Shown here: piece by piece, positions 18,762 through 28,216 of the stretch
Position numbering within the stretch: position 1 is the stretch's first letter
Layout: the number at the start of each line of letters is the position of its first letter
Assembly: GCF_015624505.1 (NCBI RefSeq)
Contig: NZ_CP061379.1
Coordinates: 5,890,001 to 5,954,000, forward strand
Length of the DNA stretch: 64,000 nt
Source: Bradyrhizobium commune
Lineage (GTDB): Bacteria; Pseudomonadota; Alphaproteobacteria; Rhizobiales; Xanthobacteraceae
Reading direction: 5' to 3'
Notes under the pieces: generated by a model
Told to the model about the DNA's origin: nothing
Database searches by the model: none
Seen by the model: only the letters and a program-made list of their open reading frames with translations
Translations under genes and position numbers: made by a program

Positions 18762-19145
18762 ATGAACACTCGCATATTGCTTTTGCTGCCGCTGTTGATT
18801 GCTTTAGTTGGATGCGCATCGCAGCAGCCCCCGTGGAGGTTGCCGAGCGCCACCGCCAAGCTTGACCCCAGCCCCGCCTATGCATGGGACGGACTGGGGT
18901 TAGACCCTAACCAACACCAGTCGCACAGGATCGCGACGCAGCCTCGCAGATCAGAACCAGAGTCCAACGTGGAACGCGAAGCGGCTCTGGCCGAATTGCG
19001 GCCCTATTCAGCTGCCTGGTGGGTGGTCCACGACGAAATCGAGACCGACCGGGAGGCGAGACTCGCCAAGCGGCTGGTCATCTGCCAAGGATGCATGACT
19101 CCCGACAATCAACTCGACGCGACAGCCTCCATTGGCAAACGCTAG
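18762..19145 (+). CDS. Small lipoprotein, 127 aa
   Basis: A lipoprotein signal peptide (LLLLPLLIALVGC, lipobox LVGC with Cys18) is followed by a polar mature domain with no recognised fold. It contains a CQGCM motif near the C-terminus. It is convergent with the RTX glycosidase gene (stop at 19222). The function is unknown. Location in the EPS locus suggests an envelope role. Confidence 0.6.
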   Translation: MNTRILLLLPLLIALVGCASQQPPWRLPSATAKLDPSPAYAWDGLGLDPNQHQSHRIATQPRRSEPESNVEREAALAELRPYSAAWWVVHDEIETDREARLAKRLVICQGCMTPDNQLDATASIGKR

Positions 19146-19221
19146 CACCTTATTGTCCCGACCCGCCGCGACTCGCCTTAGCAGAACGATCGACACAGGG
19201 GATATCGGCCGTGCGCAGTGC

Positions 19222-22200
19222 TCAGACATGCAAGATATATCCGCCCGTTGGGATTGCATGAAGCGAAGCCGAATGGACGTCCCCTACCGGGAGATCTGCG
19301 CCGATGCCAAAATTGAGGCCTTCATGGTGAGTCGTATCAGCCTGATTTCCGTGCGTGCCGTCTGACCAGACTTCTGCATAGCCACCGGCGTTTCCGGCCG
19401 GGACAGGAGTCGAAAGGACACTCGCTTGCGGCGTCGAGAGGCGCGTGAAATTGAATCCGTCTGCCGGTGGATCGATGACGAGCGTTCCTCCCTTTCCATC
19501 GCTCGAGAGATTGAACGTGGAATGGGTATAGTCGCCGACCAGCGACAGCTTTGCGACATGGTTCTGCGCGTCCGAGACCGTCAGCACACCGCCCGATGTA
19601 TTGCCCGCGTAGGAGACCTGCGTTCCCGTTCCGAACGAGATGTCCCGCAGATCAAGAATGTCCGAATGCGCAGAGCTGCCGTCACCAGTCAGACCGTAGA
19701 TCTTTCCCGTAAACTGCGTCGCATGATCTAGCACCAACGTACCGGTCTCACTGGCGAACGTGATCGAGCCCGAAACCCCGCCCGTCAATTCGAGCGTCGC
19801 GCCTGCTTCGATTTTCACCGCCTGGCTCATGTTGGTGAGGTCGAGGACAACTTTGCCGGAGATGTCCAACACACTCGATGCCGTGTTGATCACTCCGTCA
19901 CCATTGAGGTCCTGATGCATCACGGTCTCGATCGCCTTCAAGGCGTCGCCCGTTCCAGAAACATTGCTGAGGAGATTGGAGGTGAAGTTGCCGTTGCTGT
20001 CGGTGGCCCACACCGTGTAGGCCCCAGTATAAATGTTCTTCCAGGCAACGTCGTAGCCGCTGGAGGTCGCCTCCGCCCCGATCGCCGTCCACGTGCTGGT
20101 GGGCCCCATCGCATAGGCAGCGCCGCCGGATTTCAACACGACATCGGTGCTGCCTGAAGACAGATGCAAATAATTGCCGGACTGTGTCAGGCTCGTTATA
20201 CCAGCAGTCTCCAGCAGCGTCCCGCTCAGCGTCACGGGCGGTGCTACGTGTGGCCCGATCGCGCCGTCGCCATTAAGGTCCTGCTGAAATAGCGTCTCGA
20301 TGGACTGCAACGATGCACTCGTTCCCGAGACATTGCTCAGCAAATTGGAGGTGAAGTTACCGTTACTGTCAGTGGTCCACACCGTGTAGGTGCCAGTGTA
20401 GATGTTCTTCCAAGCGACGTCGAAGCCGCTCGAGGTGGCCTCCACCGCGATCGGCTTCCAGGTGCTGGTAGCCCCCATCAGATAGGCCGTACCATTGGAC
20501 TTCAGCAACACATCGGTGCCGCTCGATGATATCCAGAGGCGGTTGCTGGCCTGCGTCAGACCGGCATTTCCGACCGCGTCGATCGACGTTCCCAGGATTG
20601 GGTCAAGCACGGACGATAGCGCGCTCAGGTTTCCGGCGACATCGGTCGCAGTCGCCGTGAGGGCATGGGCTCCATCGGCGAGCGCTATGGTCGTGACGCT
20701 CCACGTCCCGTTCGATGCCGTCACGGCGGTGCCCAGCAGCGTGCTGCCCTCGTACAGATTGATCGTGCTGCCGGCCTCCGCCGTGCCCGTCACGACCATC
20801 CTGTTGCCTGAGGCAGGCACGTCCGAGATGAGCACCGGCGCTTCCGGCGCGGTCGCGTCGACCGTCATGTTCAAAGCGCTCGACGCGGCGCTGACGTTGC
20901 CCACCCCGTCGGTCGCAGTCGCCGTGAACACATGGCGCCCGTCCGTCAGACTCGCGGCGTCAAAACTCCAGCTGCCGTTGGCGCCAGCCGTGGTCACACC
21001 GATCTGAGTCGCCTGATCGAACACCTTGATCGTCACGCCGGCCTGTGCCGAGCCGGTCAAGATCGAGTGCGCCGTATTGGTCGCGCCGGCGCCGGCCAGC
21101 CCACCGGCATGTCCGGGCGTGCCGACCGAAATCGTCGGCACGGTCAAATCCGCCATCACCATGGATGCGCCGCTGGCCGAGACGAACGCGTAGTCAGACG
21201 ACGAAAGCTGAGTCACACCCGCGATCCGAAGCGTGTCGGTCCCGCCCGCATAGTGAATTGTCCACTGATCGCCGACATTCGTCAGATAGGCGCCGGCGTC
21301 GTAACCCTTCAGGATCAGCTTATCGTGCTCGGCGGTCGCGCTGGTCAGGACATGGAAGTCCGCGATCGTATCGGAACCGCCGCCCACGCCGTAGATGAAA
21401 GTATCGTTGCCGGCGTCGCCGAACAGCCAGTCGTTGCCGCCGCCGCCATCGAGCGTGTCCGCTCCGGTGGACCCGACCATTCGGTTCGCGAGGGCATTGC
21501 CGACTCCGGTGAGGCCGCCCTTCATCAAGGTCAGGTTTTCGACGTTGTCCGGCAGGACGTATGACGACCAGGCCTCGACGCTGTCGATGCCGCCGCCCGG
21601 GCTCTCGACGATCTTCTGGTTCGGATTGCCGATCACGTAGGTGTCGTCGCCCGTCCAGCCCGTCAAAACGTCGTCGTTGTTCACCGCCGTGATCTTGTCG
21701 TTCGCGGCCGTGCCGTAGACGGTATGGCTGCTGGTCGACCCGCTGATCCACGACGTGATGGTACCGCCCACGGGCAGACTTGCCGGGAGCTGGAAATTGT
21801 CGCTCACGAAAGACGAGAGCGTCGTGTTGCGGAACACCAACGTGTCGAGATTTGTCAGCGCGAGATAGACGTCGTTGCCGACCTGCGTCATCGCCGCCTT
21901 GACGTCGTCGAAGGACGTGAACGCAAATCCATTGAGCTGAACGACGTCGTGATCCACGGACGATCCGGCGGTGAAGTCGGTGATGATGTCGGAGCCATCG
22001 CCGGAGTTGACGACGAACGTGTCGGAGCCGCCGCCGCCTGTCAGGATGTCGTTGCCGAGTCCGCCGGTCAGGATATTCGCCGCGCCGTTGCCGACGATGA
22101 TGTTAGCCTCTGCATTGCCGGTGCCGTTGATCTTGTCGGATCCCGTCAGCGTCAGGTTCTCGACATAGTCGGACAGCGTGTAGCTGACCGAGGACATCAC

Positions 22201-24132
22201 CGTATCGACGCCGCCGCCGTAGGCTTCGACGACCGCGGCATTGGAGTCGGTGACGATATAGGTGTCGTCGCCGAGACCGCCAGTCATGGTGTCGGCGCCT
22301 CCGGCGCCGCCGAGAAGATCATTTCCGCTAGTCCCGGTCAGGCTGTCGGCCGCCGCGGTTCCGGCGAACGTGCTGGTCGAGGCGCCGCTGGTCAGAAGGG
22401 TGTAGTTGGCGAGCGTATAATCGGAGAGCTGGTACGCCTTGATGTAGTCGATGCTGATCTGCGCCGTCGTGCCGGCGGCCGCGTTGCCGGCCCAGCTGCC
22501 GCCCATGGCGAGATTCGCGATCATATACATGGCGGTATTCATGTCGGATGGTGTCGCGACCTGCCCGACCTCGACGCCGTCAACGAAATAGCTCAGCGTG
22601 TAAGGGGTCCATTCCACGCCAAACGTGTGATCGCCGGCTGCGAGGTCGGCGGTATTGGCCCAATAGCCCTGGTTCGCCGTTGTCGCGGACACGAACCCGA
22701 AATGCGATTGATCGGAATCCCGGCCAAGCGATTCGAGCGCGTCGAGTTCGGTGGCTTGGCCGTGGGTGTTGATCGGCAGCATCCAAAACGCAGGCCACGC
22801 GCCCTTGGTATCGGACAACGTGGCCTTCATCTCGAAATAGCCATAGGTCTGCACGAAGCTGTTTTCGGTCGTGATCACGCCCGACGTGAACTGATGATTG
22901 CCTACATAGGCGGCCGCGCTCGACGGGACCGGCGCCGCAGTGATCACGAGATGGCCGTCCTGGATCAAGAACGGATTCAGACCCAACGCGGTCGATGACT
23001 GCGCGCCCGGCAGCCCGGAGAAGCTCGGATCGACGTAGACCTGCTGCTCGCCGGTGAGCGAATAGCTCGCAGCCCCGCTCCAGGCGTAATTAGTCTTCCA
23101 GACCAGATGCGGATCTTGCCCGGCGGACAGAGTGTTGAAGTCATCGCTGAATGTCTGGATCAAACCGGTCGGCGCGGTAACGATATTGACGTTTGAGGCC
23201 GTCAGGCTCTGAACCTGGGTGTTCTCGAGCGTCAGCTTCTCGCCGTTGCCGAGCGACAACACGGCGTCAGTGCCGACCTGCTGCATCGCTGCGGCGACGT
23301 CGGCGAACGTCTTGAAGGACGTGCCATTGATCTGGAGAATGTCGCCGCCAGAACCGGCGGTGAAGTCCGTAATGATGTCATTTCCGTTTCCGGCGCGGAC
23401 GACAAAGGTATCGACACCACCGCCGCCGGTGAGAACATCATTCCCCTTCCCGCCGTCGATCACGTTGTTGGCGGCGTTGCCGATGATGATGTTGTCGAGA
23501 TCGTTGCCGGTCGCGGGTGAATTGTAGGTGCCCCCGAGCCGCAGGTTCTCCACGTTGGGAGCATTGACGAGGCTATAGCCGTCAATCATGCCCGTCACGA
23601 TCGTGTCGATGCCCTGGCCGGCGAGCTCGACCACCTTGGTTTCGTGATTGAGCATGTAGAAGGTATCGTCGCCGGCGCCACCGACCAGCGTGACGCCATC
23701 ACCCATCGCCTGGAGCGAGTCGTTGGTCGCACCACCGGTCAGCGTGCCTCCGGCTCCAACCGTGGTCCAGGCCGTGTTCGGTGCGGCGCTCGTCGGAAGC
23801 GGATTGTCGAGTGCGACATTCGCGGCCGTGAGGGACGAAAGCGCAACGTTCTGGATGGTGAGCGTCTCGCTCGACGACAGTTTGACGACAACGTCGGTTC
23901 CGACCTGGCTAGCGGCCGACGTGAAGTTTGCAAAAGTGGCGAAACCATAGTTCTGGACGCGCAGCATATCGCCGCCGGCGCCCGCCTGGAAGTCGCTGAT
24001 GGTGTCGGAACCATACCCCTTCGACACCACAAAGAGATCGGAGCCTGCGCCTCCGGTGAGAAGGTCGTTTCCCATTCCCCCGAACAGGACGTCGGCACCT
24101 GCTGTGCCGTTGATGATCTGCGAGTAACTCAT
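19222..24132 (-). CDS. Giant secreted RTX-type GH16 glycan hydrolase, 1636 aa
   Basis: Glycine-rich calcium-binding (RTX) nonapeptides occur at about residues 7-35, 140-160 and 215-245, for example GGKGNDVLTGGGG. A GH16 catalytic domain spans about 325-570, with the active-site motif ELDALE at 462-467 and Trp-rich flanks. More RTX blocks follow to about 980, then bacterial Ig-like repeats, two W-rich modules each ending QDLNGDG, a beta-rich domain and the tail GGYILHV. GH16 enzymes of this type cleave beta-glucans or beta-galactans, and ExsH-like rhizobial enzymes process EPS. There is no N-terminal signal peptide, so type I secretion by an unlinked exporter is inferred. ATG 24132 is chosen because the RTX region begins directly after it; an AGGAGG lies 12 bases upstream, a long spacing. 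Confidence 0.85.
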   Translation of the reverse strand: MSYSQIINGTAGADVLFGGMGNDLLTGGAGSDLFVVSKGYGSDTISDFQAGAGGDMLRVQNYGFATFANFTSAASQVGTDVVVKLSSSETLTIQNVALSSLTAANVALDNPLPTSAAPNTAWTTVGAGGTLTGGATNDSLQAMGDGVTLVGGAGDDTFYMLNHETKVVELAGQGIDTIVTGMIDGYSLVNAPNVENLRLGGTYNSPATGNDLDNIIIGNAANNVIDGGKGNDVLTGGGGVDTFVVRAGNGNDIITDFTAGSGGDILQINGTSFKTFADVAAAMQQVGTDAVLSLGNGEKLTLENTQVQSLTASNVNIVTAPTGLIQTFSDDFNTLSAGQDPHLVWKTNYAWSGAASYSLTGEQQVYVDPSFSGLPGAQSSTALGLNPFLIQDGHLVITAAPVPSSAAAYVGNHQFTSGVITTENSFVQTYGYFEMKATLSDTKGAWPAFWMLPINTHGQATELDALESLGRDSDQSHFGFVSATTANQGYWANTADLAAGDHTFGVEWTPYTLSYFVDGVEVGQVATPSDMNTAMYMIANLAMGGSWAGNAAAGTTAQISIDYIKAYQLSDYTLANYTLLTSGASTSTFAGTAAADSLTGTSGNDLLGGAGGADTMTGGLGDDTYIVTDSNAAVVEAYGGGVDTVMSSVSYTLSDYVENLTLTGSDKINGTGNAEANIIVGNGAANILTGGLGNDILTGGGGSDTFVVNSGDGSDIITDFTAGSSVDHDVVQLNGFAFTSFDDVKAAMTQVGNDVYLALTNLDTLVFRNTTLSSFVSDNFQLPASLPVGGTITSWISGSTSSHTVYGTAANDKITAVNNDDVLTGWTGDDTYVIGNPNQKIVESPGGGIDSVEAWSSYVLPDNVENLTLMKGGLTGVGNALANRMVGSTGADTLDGGGGNDWLFGDAGNDTFIYGVGGGSDTIADFHVLTSATAEHDKLILKGYDAGAYLTNVGDQWTIHYAGGTDTLRIAGVTQLSSSDYAFVSASGASMVMADLTVPTISVGTPGHAGGLAGAGATNTAHSILTGSAQAGVTIKVFDQATQIGVTTAGANGSWSFDAASLTDGRHVFTATATDGVGNVSAASSALNMTVDATAPEAPVLISDVPASGNRMVVTGTAEAGSTINLYEGSTLLGTAVTASNGTWSVTTIALADGAHALTATATDVAGNLSALSSVLDPILGTSIDAVGNAGLTQASNRLWISSSGTDVLLKSNGTAYLMGATSTWKPIAVEATSSGFDVAWKNIYTGTYTVWTTDSNGNFTSNLLSNVSGTSASLQSIETLFQQDLNGDGAIGPHVAPPVTLSGTLLETAGITSLTQSGNYLHLSSGSTDVVLKSGGAAYAMGPTSTWTAIGAEATSSGYDVAWKNIYTGAYTVWATDSNGNFTSNLLSNVSGTGDALKAIETVMHQDLNGDGVINTASSVLDISGKVVLDLTNMSQAVKIEAGATLELTGGVSGSITFASETGTLVLDHATQFTGKIYGLTGDGSSAHSDILDLRDISFGTGTQVSYAGNTSGGVLTVSDAQNHVAKLSLVGDYTHSTFNLSSDGKGGTLVIDPPADGFNFTRLSTPQASVLSTPVPAGNAGGYAEVWSDGTHGNQADTTHHEGLNFGIGADLPVGDVHSASLHAIPTGGYILHV
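19447..20197. repeat. Long direct repeat copy B (about 751 bp)
   Basis: Partner of 5799-6549 with six mismatches in about 751 bases. Both copies have the same orientation and encode the same module and C-terminal domain. Similarity stops sharply at both ends: the two coding sequences diverge completely in the last 40-70 codons. Confidence 0.9.
20264..20556. repeat. Second direct-repeat block, copy B (about 293 bp)
   Basis: Partner of 6673-6965 with about ten mismatches. It encodes the upstream W-rich module of the RTX glycosidase. Confidence 0.8.
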
Positions 24133-24743
24133 AGTGGCTCGTGCCCTCCTGGCGCAGGCCACCATCCTGGACGTCGCTCAACGACGACTTACTGAGTTGC
24201 GGAGGATTTGAAATACCGGAAAATTCGTCGGCAGTTCACTTAAAGATGGCCTAAAATGGTGTCTTAACGACCAGTTCACCTACGGCAGATCGTGGGCATT
24301 AAATTTTAACGCTGCCGTAGCACGCACGATCCCGACGACACGATCGTACCCAGTTACGAAACTACGAAGTCATGTTTTACGAACGCTGCGCCAGCCCCAA
24401 TTGTCGCTCCTGGGCTGTCACCCTGCACGTTCGATCCTGTGTGACCAAAGGTCCGGCACAAGACGCGAAGACTGGGTCGGGCCTCCGAAGCAAGCTTTCC
24501 GGAGGAGGAACCCCGCTTCCTAGGATGAGGCCGCCGGCGCGAATGCTGAACGATCGCTGATGACCAAGTCGCCGCCGGTTGCTTCGGAATGGCCCACACA
24601 ATTTCGCACAGCGGTCGCGGATTGTCAGAATTTCTGCCGCTATTAAGGGTTAAGGGAGTCTCAAGTAGACAAGCACCGGGCGTTGGGGCATCAGTCTTCG
24701 ACCAAGTATCAGCGATTTAAATGATGTATCTCGCAGGAACGCT
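24133..24743. other. Divergent intergenic region, about 610 bp
   Basis: It separates the leftward RTX glycosidase gene from the rightward glycosyltransferase operon starting at 24744. Both promoters should be here. Short open frames exist near 24354-24601 but encode Arg/Ser/Gly-rich sequence with no family resemblance, so I call none of them. No other structure was recognised. Confidence 0.4.
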
Positions 24744-25961
24744 TTGAACATTCTAATCCACGATTACGCCGGACATCCCTTCCAAGTAGATCTCAGCAGA
24801 GAACTCGCTTCAAGAGGGCATAGGGTTGTACATGCCTATTTTCATGGCGACCACGGCCCCAAGGGTCGGCTGGAGCGGTCGGAAGGCGACCCTGCCGGAC
24901 TGTCGTTCAAGGGTGTCACGCTGCCTCGCGCGTACGACAAGACATCGTTCGTTCGGAGAAGATTCGACGACGTCGCGTACGGCAAAGCCGTCGCAGATTT
25001 GATCCTCTCGATGAAACCGGACCTAGTCATATCGGGAAACACTCCGACCGAAGCACAGGACTCGATCGTCAAGGCGGCCCGCAAGAGTAATGCCGCCTTC
25101 GTTTTTTGGGTGCAGGACTTCTACAGCATCGCAGTTTCGAAACTTCTCAAAAAAAAGCTAGGCGGATTAGGTGCCGCCGTCGGCGCCTATTACACGCTGC
25201 TCGAGCGCAGGCAGTTTGCCAATTCGGACGCCATAGTCGTGATAACGGAGTCCTTCACCGAAGTCGCGAATCGATGGGTGGATGCCAAGGAGAAGATATT
25301 CACGATCGAGAACTGGGGTACGTTGACCGAGATCGCCCCGCTGCAGAAGGATAATGGATGGTCGCGGCGCTACGGTCTCGCCAATAGCTTCAACTTTCTC
25401 TATTCTGGAACACTCGCGCTCAAGCACAACCCTCAGCTTTTGGTAGATCTGGCTCGGGAGGTGAATGGACGTGCGAACGTCGTGGTTGTGAGCCAGGGTG
25501 TTGGCGTCGCCGACCTCGAACGCGCGAAAAAAGAGCAGTCGATCGACAATCTGGTCCTGTTGCCGCTGCAGCCATTCTCCGACCTGCCCAGCGTGCTTGC
25601 TACGTCCGACGTAGCGGTCGCTACGATCGAGCCGGACGCGGGCATGTTCTCCGTTCCATCCAAGGTCCAATCATATTTCTGTGCCCAGCGGCCGGTATTG
25701 CTGGCTGCGCCCGCCGAAAATCTCGCGTCCGAAGTCGTCCGCAAGAATGGAGCGGGTCTCGTGGTCGATCCAGCCGATCGGGCCGGCTTTCTGCGGTCGG
25801 CGGTTCAGTTGATGGAAGACGATCTTTTGCGCGTGGGGGCAGCCGAAAGTGGTAGGAATTTTGCTTTGAGCAATTACGACATCGCCCGGGTCACGGACCG
25901 TTTTGAAACAGTATTCCAGTATGCTATGCGTGCCCGACATGCGAGAAAGGGAACTTCATGA
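24744..25961 (+). CDS. Glycosyltransferase family 4 (WbuB-like), 405 aa
   Basis: It starts at TTG (MNILIHDYAGHPFQVDLS), with AGGA a few bases upstream. The protein has the two GT-B halves, with FLYSGTLALKHNP at the start of the donor domain and FSVPSKVQSYFCAQRPVL near the end. The latter is the WbuB-type sequence in place of a canonical EX7E. It should add a sugar (WbuB acts in fucosamine/aminosugar transfer) to the lipid-linked unit; the donor is unknown here. Its stop overlaps the next gene by four bases (ATGA). Confidence 0.85.
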   Translation: MNILIHDYAGHPFQVDLSRELASRGHRVVHAYFHGDHGPKGRLERSEGDPAGLSFKGVTLPRAYDKTSFVRRRFDDVAYGKAVADLILSMKPDLVISGNTPTEAQDSIVKAARKSNAAFVFWVQDFYSIAVSKLLKKKLGGLGAAVGAYYTLLERRQFANSDAIVVITESFTEVANRWVDAKEKIFTIENWGTLTEIAPLQKDNGWSRRYGLANSFNFLYSGTLALKHNPQLLVDLAREVNGRANVVVVSQGVGVADLERAKKEQSIDNLVLLPLQPFSDLPSVLATSDVAVATIEPDAGMFSVPSKVQSYFCAQRPVLLAAPAENLASEVVRKNGAGLVVDPADRAGFLRSAVQLMEDDLLRVGAAESGRNFALSNYDIARVTDRFETVFQYAMRARHARKGTS

Positions 25962-26941
25962 CTAAGACTGCCCTGGTTTGCGGAGCCGGTGGGTTTATCG
26001 GCAGCCACCTTGTCAAGCGCTTGAAACGTGAGGGTTTCTGGGTCCGCGGAGTTGACCTCAAATTCCCGCCCTTCGCGGAGACCGAAGCCGATGATTTCGC
26101 GATCGGCGATCTGCGGGATCAGTATTTTTGCCGGCAGGTCGCCGACCGAAAGTTCGACGAAGTTTACCAGCTTGCCGCTGACATGGGGGGGGCGGGTTAC
26201 ATTTTCACGGGCGAGCATGACGCCGACGTGATGCACAATTCGGCAACGATCAATCTTAACATGCTCGATGCCTGCCAAAAGCGAAATGTGCGCGGCATGT
26301 TCTACTCGTCGTCAGCGTGCATGTATCCCGAGCACAATCAGCTCGATCCGAACAACCCAAATTGTGCCGAAGACTCGGCTTATCCGGCGAACCCGGACAG
26401 CGAGTATGGCTGGGAGAAGCTGTTCTCGGAGCGGCTCTACCTCGCATACAACCGCAACTACGGCATGCGCAATCGCGTGGCGCGCTATCACAACATCTTC
26501 GGGCCCGAGGGAACCTGGGAAGGCGGAAAAGAGAAGGCGCCAGCCGCGGTCTGCCGAAAGGTTGCCATGGCGACCAATGGCGGCGACGTCGAGATCTGGG
26601 GCGACGGCACGCAAACACGCTCCTTCCTGTACATTGAAGAATGCCTTGAAGGAACCATTCGCCTAACTCGCTCGGACTTCGAGGGTCCGGTCAATGTCGG
26701 CTCGGAAGAGATGGTCACCATCAACCAGCTCGTCGACATCGTAGCCGAGATAGCCGGCAAGAAGGTCCACAAGCGGCATATCCCCGGTCCGCTGGGCGTG
26801 CGTGGCCGCAATTCTGACAACAGATTGATCGGACAGAAGCTCGGCTGGAAGCCGTCGGCCTCGCTGCGTTCCGGGCTTGAGAAGACCTACGAGTGGATCG
26901 AGCGGCAGGTGCACCGAAACACGAAGAAAGCGGCGGCTTAG
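25958..26941 (+). CDS. GDP-mannose 3,5-epimerase-like NAD-dependent epimerase, 327 aa
   Basis: The protein has an extended SDR fold with CGAGGFIGSHL at the N-terminus, LAADMGGAGYIF, YSSSACMYPE, and the catalytic YGWEK. The AADMGG and SSACMYPE blocks are characteristic of GDP-mannose 3,5-epimerase, which converts GDP-D-mannose to GDP-L-galactose or L-gulose. That fits the guanylyltransferase at the left edge. It is translationally coupled to the upstream glycosyltransferase. The exact product in this organism is not proven. Confidence 0.82.
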   Translation: MTKTALVCGAGGFIGSHLVKRLKREGFWVRGVDLKFPPFAETEADDFAIGDLRDQYFCRQVADRKFDEVYQLAADMGGAGYIFTGEHDADVMHNSATINLNMLDACQKRNVRGMFYSSSACMYPEHNQLDPNNPNCAEDSAYPANPDSEYGWEKLFSERLYLAYNRNYGMRNRVARYHNIFGPEGTWEGGKEKAPAAVCRKVAMATNGGDVEIWGDGTQTRSFLYIEECLEGTIRLTRSDFEGPVNVGSEEMVTINQLVDIVAEIAGKKVHKRHIPGPLGVRGRNSDNRLIGQKLGWKPSASLRSGLEKTYEWIERQVHRNTKKAAA

Positions 26942-26992
26942 CTCAGCCGGCACCGGCAAGACGAGGTTTTGCGCTCTCTCTGCGAAGCGAGA

Positions 26993-27023
26993 GGTCCGGC
27001 TTGCCGAACTGGGCAACCGGACC
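26993..27023. terminator. Hairpin between convergent genes
   Basis: GGTCCGG (26993-26999) pairs with CCGGACC (27017-27023), and the inner TTGCC pairs with GGCAA, giving about 12 paired bases with one bulge and a small loop. It lies between the convergent epimerase and GT2 genes, and its right arm touches the GT2 stop codon. No long T-run follows, so a bidirectional terminator is likely but not certain. Confidence 0.5.
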
Positions 27024-28105
27024 TAAGATGCAGTTGCTCGCGTGAGCTTGGCCTTTTGAACGGCTCTGTATTGTGAGTCGAACCTCACACGCATCAGCCA
27101 CTCCGACAGTGACCGGGGCGAACACAGTACTGCGCAAATCCAAACGAATACCGTAAGCTTTGCGGCCACGCCAATGCCTTGCGGGCGGCACACGGCAGCA
27201 AACGCGTCCCTGACAATATTCAGGCTGCTGTCGCCGCGGAGAGGGTGCTCCTCCGGAGCGATCCGATACGAAGCTGTACGATACATTAAATAGTGCAGAC
27301 TCAGCTGCGGTCCCGGAGCGCTGACTTTCAAGCCTGCAACACCGGCTATCCGGGTCATATAATCGAAGCGCTGTTGGGCCCTTACGATTTGACGATGCAG
27401 CCGTCGCGGTTGCAGATCTGCCATCGCACCGAGGTTGTTGCCGTGCACTCGGTAGGAGGCGAGCACGTCAACGATGGTGACCACGTCGCCGAGAAGCGGA
27501 GCGGCGGTGACGCAGCAGGAATCGGTAGCGTCCCCGCATGAATGATCCAATGGGAAAATGCGCTCCAGAAACCAACGAGCATATAGGTTTCCTGAACCCG
27601 GCGGGGTTGGATAACTCGAAGTAGTCAAAATCCATGTTCGGCATTCGTCGGCCGTCGGAGCCGACTGATACCGCGGAAAGTCTGAGTTTAGGTTACGCCC
27701 ATCTGCGTCGATAGTTCCCATTTGGACTTGGACCTTGCTGACGCCGTCGCCCCACACGGCCATTGCCCGCCGCATAATCTGGGGATCAAGCAAATCGTCG
27801 CTATCCAAGAACGAGACGATACCACCTTTGGAAATTGCAAAGCCGTGATTGCGGACATCCAGTTGGGTCGACTTCGGCAGAAGCTCGCCGCGGATCTTGT
27901 CACCATATGACTTGATGATAGCGTGGGAGCCATCCGTCGAGCCGTCATCGACCACGATGACCTCAATGTTCGGCCAATCGAGGGCAAGCGCCGAGTCTAT
28001 CGCTTGCCGAAGGAAGTGTGCGTAATTGTGGTTCGCTATGATCACCGACAGCATCAACTCCGATCCGGTCGAAGACATCGGCGGTTGTCTAGTTTGCTGC
28101 CTCAT
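27023..28105 (-). CDS. Glycosyltransferase family 2, 360 aa
   Basis: A GT-A fold enzyme: LSVIIANHNYAHFLRQAIDS, VIVVDDGSTDGS and FLDSDDLL (nucleotide-sugar/metal motif) are all present in the first 140 residues. The C-terminal half contains a small amphipathic region rather than clear transmembrane helices. It should extend the EPS repeat unit; the donor is unknown. The start at 28105 is preceded by AGGA. In-frame ATGs at 28078 and 28228 are alternatives. It is divergent from the secreted GH16 gene and shares a promoter region with it. Confidence 0.85.
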   Translation of the reverse strand: MRQQTRQPPMSSTGSELMLSVIIANHNYAHFLRQAIDSALALDWPNIEVIVVDDGSTDGSHAIIKSYGDKIRGELLPKSTQLDVRNHGFAISKGGIVSFLDSDDLLDPQIMRRAMAVWGDGVSKVQVQMGTIDADGRNLNSDFPRYQSAPTADECRTWILTTSSYPTPPGSGNLYARWFLERIFPLDHSCGDATDSCCVTAAPLLGDVVTIVDVLASYRVHGNNLGAMADLQPRRLHRQIVRAQQRFDYMTRIAGVAGLKVSAPGPQLSLHYLMYRTASYRIAPEEHPLRGDSSLNIVRDAFAAVCRPQGIGVAAKLTVFVWICAVLCSPRSLSEWLMRVRFDSQYRAVQKAKLTRATAS

Positions 28106-28216
28106 AATTCCTGTTCCAACCTCTGCCCGCACACTACCAATTAGCGGGACAAATCCTACCATTGTCCGGTTACCCGGATTATAATGGAAATACGCATAGC
28201 ACCAAGGGTTTATGGT

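Noticed and set aside
22000..24132. Regularly repeated short DNA units that could be mistaken for a CRISPR array or tandem repeat
   Set aside because: The period follows glycine-rich calcium-binding nonapeptides in the coding frame of the RTX glycosidase, with no unique spacers.
24354..24601. Open frames on both strands in the divergent region before the glycosyltransferase operon
   Set aside because: Low-complexity composition, no start with a ribosome-binding site, no recognised domain; more likely promoter DNA.
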